DNA of 64,000 nucleotides from Sporolactobacillus sp. THM7-4 (GTDB lineage Bacteria > Bacillota > Bacilli > Bacillales > Sporolactobacillaceae), in assembly GCF_004153165.1 (NCBI RefSeq), contig NZ_SEMD01000007.1, positions 1 through 64,000 of the forward strand, in the 5' to 3' direction. The notes under the pieces are model-generated. The model was not told the DNA's origin. It did not search any database and worked only from the letters and a program-made list of their open reading frames with translations. Of the stretch, positions 59,247 to 64,000 are shown one piece after another (the first letter of the stretch is position 1; every line of letters begins with the position of its first letter). Position numbers and translations under genes: made by a program.

Positions 59247-59290
59247 TGATTAAAAATAGAATAGCTAAGTAGACAATTAGGGGGTAAATC

Positions 59291-60835
59291 ATGTCAGAAT
59301 ACACGCACGAGTCACTCACCGATTTTTCGATCGAAGCCAATAAGCGTGCCTTTGAGTCCGCACTGCAAAAGGCGAGAGCGGAGCTTGGAAAAGACTATCC
59401 GTTAATCATCGGCGGCAAGCGTGTCATGGCGGCCGATAAGATCACCTCGATAAATCCGGCCAATAAAATGGAAACAGTTGGTCTGGTTTCCAAAGCCGAT
59501 CAGGAACTGGCGGAGCAGGCGATCAGAGAGGCAGATCTCGCCTTTCAATCGTGGCGCAAAGTCAAACCTGAAGTCCGCGCCGATCTTTTCCTGCGGACAG
59601 CCGCTATCGTTCGCCGCAGGAAACATGAGTTTTCCGCCCTGATGGTTCTCGAAGCCGGCAAACCGTGGAAAGAAGCCGACGCCGACACGGCGGAAGCGAT
59701 CGATTTTATGGAATATTACGCGCGGCAGATGCTCGACCTGAAAGACGGGGTCCCGATGCATGGCACTCTGTGGGAAATCAATCGTTACCAGTATATTCCG
59801 CTCGGTGTCGGGATCGTCATTCCGCCGTGGAATTTCCCGTTTGCCATCATGGCCGGGACAACGGTTGCCGCTCTTGTCAGCGGCAATACGGTCGTCCTTA
59901 AACCAGCATCGAACACGCCAATCATCGCCGCAAAATTTGTCCAAACGCTGGAGGAGGCAGGCCTGCCGAAGGGCGTCCTGAATTATCTGCCCGGAAGCGG
60001 CAGCGTGATCGGCGACTTTCTTGTCGATCATCCGCGCACCCGGTTTGTTTCCTTCACCGGATCGCGCGATGTTGGAACACGGATCTATGAGCGGGCGGCC
60101 AAAGTTCATGACGGCCAGATCTGGCTGAAACGGGTCATCGCCGAGATGGGCGGAAAAGACACGATTGTCGTGGATAAAGACGCCGACATCGAACTTGCAG
60201 CGCAATCGATCGTCCATTCAGCTTTCGGTTTCTCCGGCCAGAAGTGCTCGGCGTGCTCACGTGCCGTTGTCCTCGAGGATGTTTATGATGAAGTGCTGAA
60301 TCGTGTGATCCAGCTGACTCATGAGCTGACAGTCGGCGATCCGGTCAACCCGGCTAATGACATGGGTCCGGTTATCGACGGGCAGGCATTCGCCAAAATT
60401 ACCGGTTATATCGAGATCGGTAAAGAAGAAGGAAAACTGGTCGCCGGAGGGTCATCCGACCATTCAAAAGGTTATTTTATCCGCCCGACCGTTATCGCCG
60501 ACCTGAAGCCGGATGCCCGTCTGATGCAGGAAGAAGTTTTCGGTCCAGTCGTGTCCTTTGCCGGAGCGAAAACTTTTGAAGAAGCACTGGAGATCGCGAA
60601 TAACACCCAGTACGGACTGACCGGCGCCGTCATCTCCAATAATCGCGAGCATCTAGAGGCAGCGCGGGAAGATTTTCATGTCGGTAATCTCTACTTCAAT
60701 CGCGGATGCACGGCTGCGATTGTCGGCAGCCAGCCATTCGGCGGTTTCAATATGTCCGGAACTGATTCGAAGGCCGGGGGGCCGGACTATCTTCTGCTGC
60801 ATATGCAGGCTAAATCGGTCTCCGAAGCAATCTGA
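59291..60835 (+). CDS. rocA: L-glutamate gamma-semialdehyde dehydrogenase
   Basis: This 514-residue NAD-dependent aldehyde dehydrogenase oxidises the product of proline dehydrogenase to glutamate. [19 protein letters not shown] near 178 binds the cofactor, the general-base glutamate is in AEMGGKD near 288 and the catalytic cysteine in [10 protein letters not shown] near 322. AGGGGG precedes the ATG. It is transcribed from a sigma-54 promoter and followed by putM, its pathway partner, so proline is the likely main substrate source. Confidence 0.93.
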   Translation: MSEYTHESLTDFSIEANKRAFESALQKARAELGKDYPLIIGGKRVMAADKITSINPANKMETVGLVSKADQELAEQAIREADLAFQSWRKVKPEVRADLFLRTAAIVRRRKHEFSALMVLEAGKPWKEADADTAEAIDFMEYYARQMLDLKDGVPMHGTLWEINRYQYIPLGVGIVIPPWNFPFAIMAGTTVAALVSGNTVVLKPASNTPIIAAKFVQTLEEAGLPKGVLNYLPGSGSVIGDFLVDHPRTRFVSFTGSRDVGTRIYERAAKVHDGQIWLKRVIAEMGGKDTIVVDKDADIELAAQSIVHSAFGFSGQKCSACSRAVVLEDVYDEVLNRVIQLTHELTVGDPVNPANDMGPVIDGQAFAKITGYIEIGKEEGKLVAGGSSDHSKGYFIRPTVIADLKPDARLMQEEVFGPVVSFAGAKTFEEALEIANNTQYGLTGAVISNNREHLEAAREDFHVGNLYFNRGCTAAIVGSQPFGGFNMSGTDSKAGGPDYLLLHMQAKSVSEAI

Positions 60836-60930
60836 TCCATTTTTTATCCATCCTGGACATCAACCGCAAAAAATCCTGCTAATGGTTTACAGGAACAGAT
60901 CGAAAAACGAAAAGGAAAGGAAACTGAATC

Positions 60931-61845
60931 ATGATTGAAACGGTATCGAGAAACTTTTTCATGATGCTGGCCAACAGCCAACCGCTGAACAAGGCGGCCA
61001 GAAAGTGGGGGCTCAATTTTGGGGCTTCAAAAGTGGTTGCCGGCTCGACGATCGACTCGGCGATCGAGACCGTCCGTGAGCTCAACAAAGATGGAATTGA
61101 AGCGACTCTGGATCATTTGGGCGAATTCGTGTCTACCCGGGAAGAAGCCGGGCAAGCGACCGACTATTGTGTCCGGACGCTTGAAGCGATCGCCGGGGCT
61201 GATGTAAAAAGCGGCCTGTCGATCAAGCTGACACAACTGGGGCTGGATATTGACCGGACCTTCTGCATGGACAATGTGCGGAAGATTCTCGACAAAGCGA
61301 AGGCCTGCGATCGCTTTGTCCGGATCGATATGGAAGACTCTGCCCATTGCCAGACAACGATTGATATTTTAAAAGAACTGCGCCGGACGTATGATAACGT
61401 CGGGACCGTTATCCAGGCCTATCTGTTCCGTTCTCTGGACGACGTCAGAAATCTGAAAGGCGTTTCGCTGCGGATCGTCAAGGGTGCTTATAAAGAATCG
61501 TCTGATGTTGCCTGTCAGAATAAAAAGGATATTGATGAGAATTATCTCAAAATGGTTCAGACCCATCTATTGAACGGCAGCTTTACGGCGATTGCCACAC
61601 ACGACCACCGGATAATTGAGAAAGTCAAAGACTTCATTCAGGAGCATCAGATTCCGCGCGATCAGTTTGAGTTTCAGATGCTTTACGGAATGCGCCGGCC
61701 GCTGTGGCACGAGCTCGTAAAAGAAGGCTACAGGATGCGGATCTATGTTCCTTTCGGGAGCGACTGGTTCGGCTATTATATGCGCCGTCTGGCTGAGCGG
61801 CCGCAGAATGTTTCGTTTGCATTCAGAGGACTTTTTTCAAAATAG
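60931..61845 (+). CDS. putM: proline dehydrogenase
   Basis: This 304-residue FAD enzyme oxidises proline to pyrroline-5-carboxylate. It is the short monofunctional type; SIKLTQLGLDID near 98, DMEDSAHC near 132, and YGMRRPLWHELVKEGYRMRIYVPFG near the end (in part: RIYVPFGSDWFGYYMRRLAE) form the barrel's substrate and flavin site. GGAAAGGAAAC precedes the ATG. It lies 95 bases after rocA, apparently in one operon. Confidence 0.92.
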   Translation: MIETVSRNFFMMLANSQPLNKAARKWGLNFGASKVVAGSTIDSAIETVRELNKDGIEATLDHLGEFVSTREEAGQATDYCVRTLEAIAGADVKSGLSIKLTQLGLDIDRTFCMDNVRKILDKAKACDRFVRIDMEDSAHCQTTIDILKELRRTYDNVGTVIQAYLFRSLDDVRNLKGVSLRIVKGAYKESSDVACQNKKDIDENYLKMVQTHLLNGSFTAIATHDHRIIEKVKDFIQEHQIPRDQFEFQMLYGMRRPLWHELVKEGYRMRIYVPFGSDWFGYYMRRLAERPQNVSFAFRGLFSK

Positions 61846-62085
61846 GATTTCGGATACACACAGACGAGCATATATAACGATCCGATGCAGTGATCAGAAT
61901 CAGTTGAAATGGAACTGAGGTGTATCGACTGAAGCGTCTCGTGTCCTTGAACTGTTGATCCATACGTGCACTCTTTCGAAAAAGACTTGACTGATCATTC
62001 CCTGTTATGGGATGATTTTGCATATGACGTTTTGTCCGTGCAAACGTCAAAGAATAGAGAACACGGGGAGGGAGCGTAAAGATCA

Positions 62086-63549
62086 TTGAAAATCGAAACA
62101 GCTGTTGCCATCGCCATTTATCTGATCGCCATGCTACTGATCGGTTTTTGGTCTTATAGAAGAACACATACTCTGTCTGATTACATGCTTGGCGGTAGAG
62201 AACTTGGCCCCATGGTTACCGCGCTTTCGGCCGGTGCTTCGGACATGAGCGGCTGGCTCGTCATGGGCCTTCCGGGTGCGATGTTCGCCTCGGGAATATC
62301 GAACTTATGGTTACCGATCGGCCTGACGATCGGTGCCTATCTGAACTACCTCTTCCTTGCGCCGCGGCTCCGGACGTACACCGAAGTCGCCAATGATTCA
62401 ATCACGATTCCGGATTATCTTGAAAATCGGTTTGAGGACGGGAAAAGCATTCTACGCCTCGTTTCCGGCCTCGTTATCTTTATTTTTTTCGTCTTTTACA
62501 CATCATCCGGCATGGTCTCCGGAGGGACACTTTTTCAAAGTGCGTTCCATCTTGACTATCGTCTCGGCCTCTTTATCACTGCAGGTGTTGTCATTATTTA
62601 TACCCTGGTCGGAGGGTTTCTGGCAGTCAGTTTTACCGACTTCGTACAGGGAACGATTATGTTTGTCGCTCTTATTCTTGTACCGATTGTTGCCTTTACG
62701 AGTGTCGGCGGCTACCGGCCGATGATCGATGACCTGCACAGCGTCAATCCGGCACTTCTTGATCTGTTCAAAGGAACATCATTTCTCGGCATTTTGTCGC
62801 TTCTTGCCTGGGGTCTTGGCTATTTTGGTCAGCCGCACATTATCGTCCGCTTTATGGCGATTAAGTCTCCAAAAGAGCTGAAGAATGCGCGCAGGATCGG
62901 CATCGGCTGGATGATCATCACGCTGCTCGGCGCGTCATTGTCCGGCCTGATCGGTATCTCGTATATCCTGCATCACGGCGGCCGGCTCGCTAATCCGGAA
63001 ACCATTTTTGTCGTGCTGGCAACCGTTCTTTTTCATCCGCTGATTACTGGCTTTATTCTTGCCGCTATGCTCGCCGCCATCATGAGTACCATCTCGTCGC
63101 AGCTGCTTGTCACGGCAAGCGCGGTAACCCAGGATTTCTACAAGACATTCTTCAGACGCTCGGCCTCGAACAGGGAACTGGTTCTGATCAGCCGGCTCTC
63201 CGTGCTTGTTGTTGCGCTCTGCGCTCTTGTTATGGCCTATGTGCCAAACCAGACTATTCTCTCGCTGGTCAGTCACGCATGGGCGGGTTTCGGTGCGTCC
63301 TTCGGTCCTGTCATTCTAATCAGCCTCTACTGGCGACGGATGAATAAATGGGGGGCTCTTGCGGGGATGATCACCGGAGGCCTGACCGTCATCATCTGGC
63401 TCAATGCCGGACTGTCGAATGCGCTTTATGAAATCATACCCGGGTTTATCCTGAGCACGCTGGCCATTTTCATCGTCAGCACGCTCACCGAATCTCCCCC
63501 GAAAACGGTAGATGAATCGTTTGAAAAAATGCTCAAGCCGCTGAAATAA
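62086..63549 (+). CDS. putP: sodium/proline symporter
   Basis: This 487-residue permease of the SSS family has 12-13 membrane helices and imports proline with sodium. The family motifs SAGASDMSGWLVMGLPGA near 47, and GYFGQPHIIVRFMAI near 245 are intact. A TTG start follows GGGGAGGGAG with an 11-base spacing; no better start was found. A 240-base gap after putM could hold its own promoter (TTGACT at 61987, then GATGAT). It supplies substrate to PutM and RocA, or acts in osmoprotection as OpuE does. Confidence 0.92.
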   Translation: MKIETAVAIAIYLIAMLLIGFWSYRRTHTLSDYMLGGRELGPMVTALSAGASDMSGWLVMGLPGAMFASGISNLWLPIGLTIGAYLNYLFLAPRLRTYTEVANDSITIPDYLENRFEDGKSILRLVSGLVIFIFFVFYTSSGMVSGGTLFQSAFHLDYRLGLFITAGVVIIYTLVGGFLAVSFTDFVQGTIMFVALILVPIVAFTSVGGYRPMIDDLHSVNPALLDLFKGTSFLGILSLLAWGLGYFGQPHIIVRFMAIKSPKELKNARRIGIGWMIITLLGASLSGLIGISYILHHGGRLANPETIFVVLATVLFHPLITGFILAAMLAAIMSTISSQLLVTASAVTQDFYKTFFRRSASNRELVLISRLSVLVVALCALVMAYVPNQTILSLVSHAWAGFGASFGPVILISLYWRRMNKWGALAGMITGGLTVIIWLNAGLSNALYEIIPGFILSTLAIFIVSTLTESPPKTVDESFEKMLKPLK

Positions 63550-63600
63550 AAAATGCCGTTTATCAAAAAATGACGGGCTAACCCAATTGAGCTCATGAAT

Positions 63601-63648
63601 CAACCCCCTGAAACTGGACAAATAACATACAATTTCAGGGGGTTTCGT
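63601..63648 (+). terminator. putP terminator
   Basis: AACCCCCTGAAA and TTTCAGGGGGTT form a perfect 12-base stem; the tail is short (TTCGT). The arms also resemble IS3-type element ends (CCCCCTGAAACTGGACA). Confidence 0.65.
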
Positions 63649-63649
63649 A

Positions 63650-64000
63650 TAACCTGTACTCAGATGATTGAATCCCGTGATCAGGACTTGTTTTTCAATC
63701 AATCAATCATTTTATGGGTCAGTAAACAAAAAAATAATCCAACTGCTCATGCAGAAGGATTTTCAAAGAAAGAACGTTCGTCCGATTACATTATATGATT
63801 GTATGCAAAGAAACCGGGAGTCTGGAAAAAACGCAATTAATCGCCTGTATTTTACTTTTCTGTTTCAAATGGTCGGAAATTCTCATACGAAAAGTCTATT
63901 TCTGAACAGGAAAGGAAAGGCTGTAAAAGGTTTCGTGTTTTTCTGCAAGTTACGTAACCACCTGAGGGAGATTTTTTCTCGGACTATGGATTTCTTTAAA
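63650..64000. other. right-end region without a visible gene
   Basis: No open frame with a ribosome-binding site or known protein pattern is visible here. The region is AT-rich and may contain the upstream part of a gene beyond the window. Confidence 0.4.

Overview
The window comes from a spore-forming, low-to-mid-GC Bacillales bacterium. A Tlp-type small acid-soluble spore protein gene, a purEKBCSQLFMNHD operon behind a guanine riboswitch, the yerA-yerC-pcrA-ligA-camS-gatCAB block and the Gram-positive-type Shine-Dalgarno sites all fit that order. A Sporolactobacillaceae-like genus is possible, but this is inferred from gene content only. No rRNA, tRNA or CRISPR array was seen.

Left part (1-17.5 kb). 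The edge holds the start of an IS66-type accessory gene and AT-rich gene debris, including a Spo0E-like fragment cut at a palindromic repeat. Next come a divergent sucrose locus (scrA / scrB-scrR), malate:quinone oxidoreductase, a twice-frameshifted acetyltransferase, tlp, cyanase, an ABC exporter with its own TetR regulator and two matching operators, a heptad coiled-coil protein, and adhE with a Rex operator. From 15.6 to 17.8 kb lies a graveyard around one intact TIM-barrel gene: N-terminal stubs of an alpha/beta hydrolase and an SDR, a nine-copy short repeat, an unassigned RNA-like structure and an internally deleted adhE copy.

AT-rich island (17.8-23.9 kb). A class III aminotransferase, a GABA/APC-type permease, an iron alcohol dehydrogenase, a TauE-type exporter and a PucR-type regulator are consistent with a taurine-to-isethionate nitrogen-scavenging module: import, deaminate, reduce, export, sense. 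This is the most interesting functional hypothesis in the window.

Purine region (23.9-40 kb). A purine permease (pbuG-like) has PurBoxes and a long leader ending in a terminator. It is followed by small genes and the complete 12-gene pur operon, which has PurBoxes, a guanine riboswitch and a terminator in front. Downstream is a TPP riboswitch with its terminator but only a 32-codon stub, so it is an orphan.

Central metabolism and housekeeping (40.5-64 kb). Glyoxylate-shunt genes aceB-aceA, an LDH/hydroxyisocaproate-dehydrogenase-like gene, a HAD phosphatase, yerA, yerC, pcrA, ligA, camS and gatCAB are followed by a proline-use cluster: a sigma-54 activator divergent from rocA with a clear -24/-12 promoter, then putM and putP.

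Across the window a short intergenic structured repeat (TTTATACAGGTCGCC box followed in three copies by a hairpin) appears four times, at about 24.1, 25.7, 43.9 and 57.4 kb.
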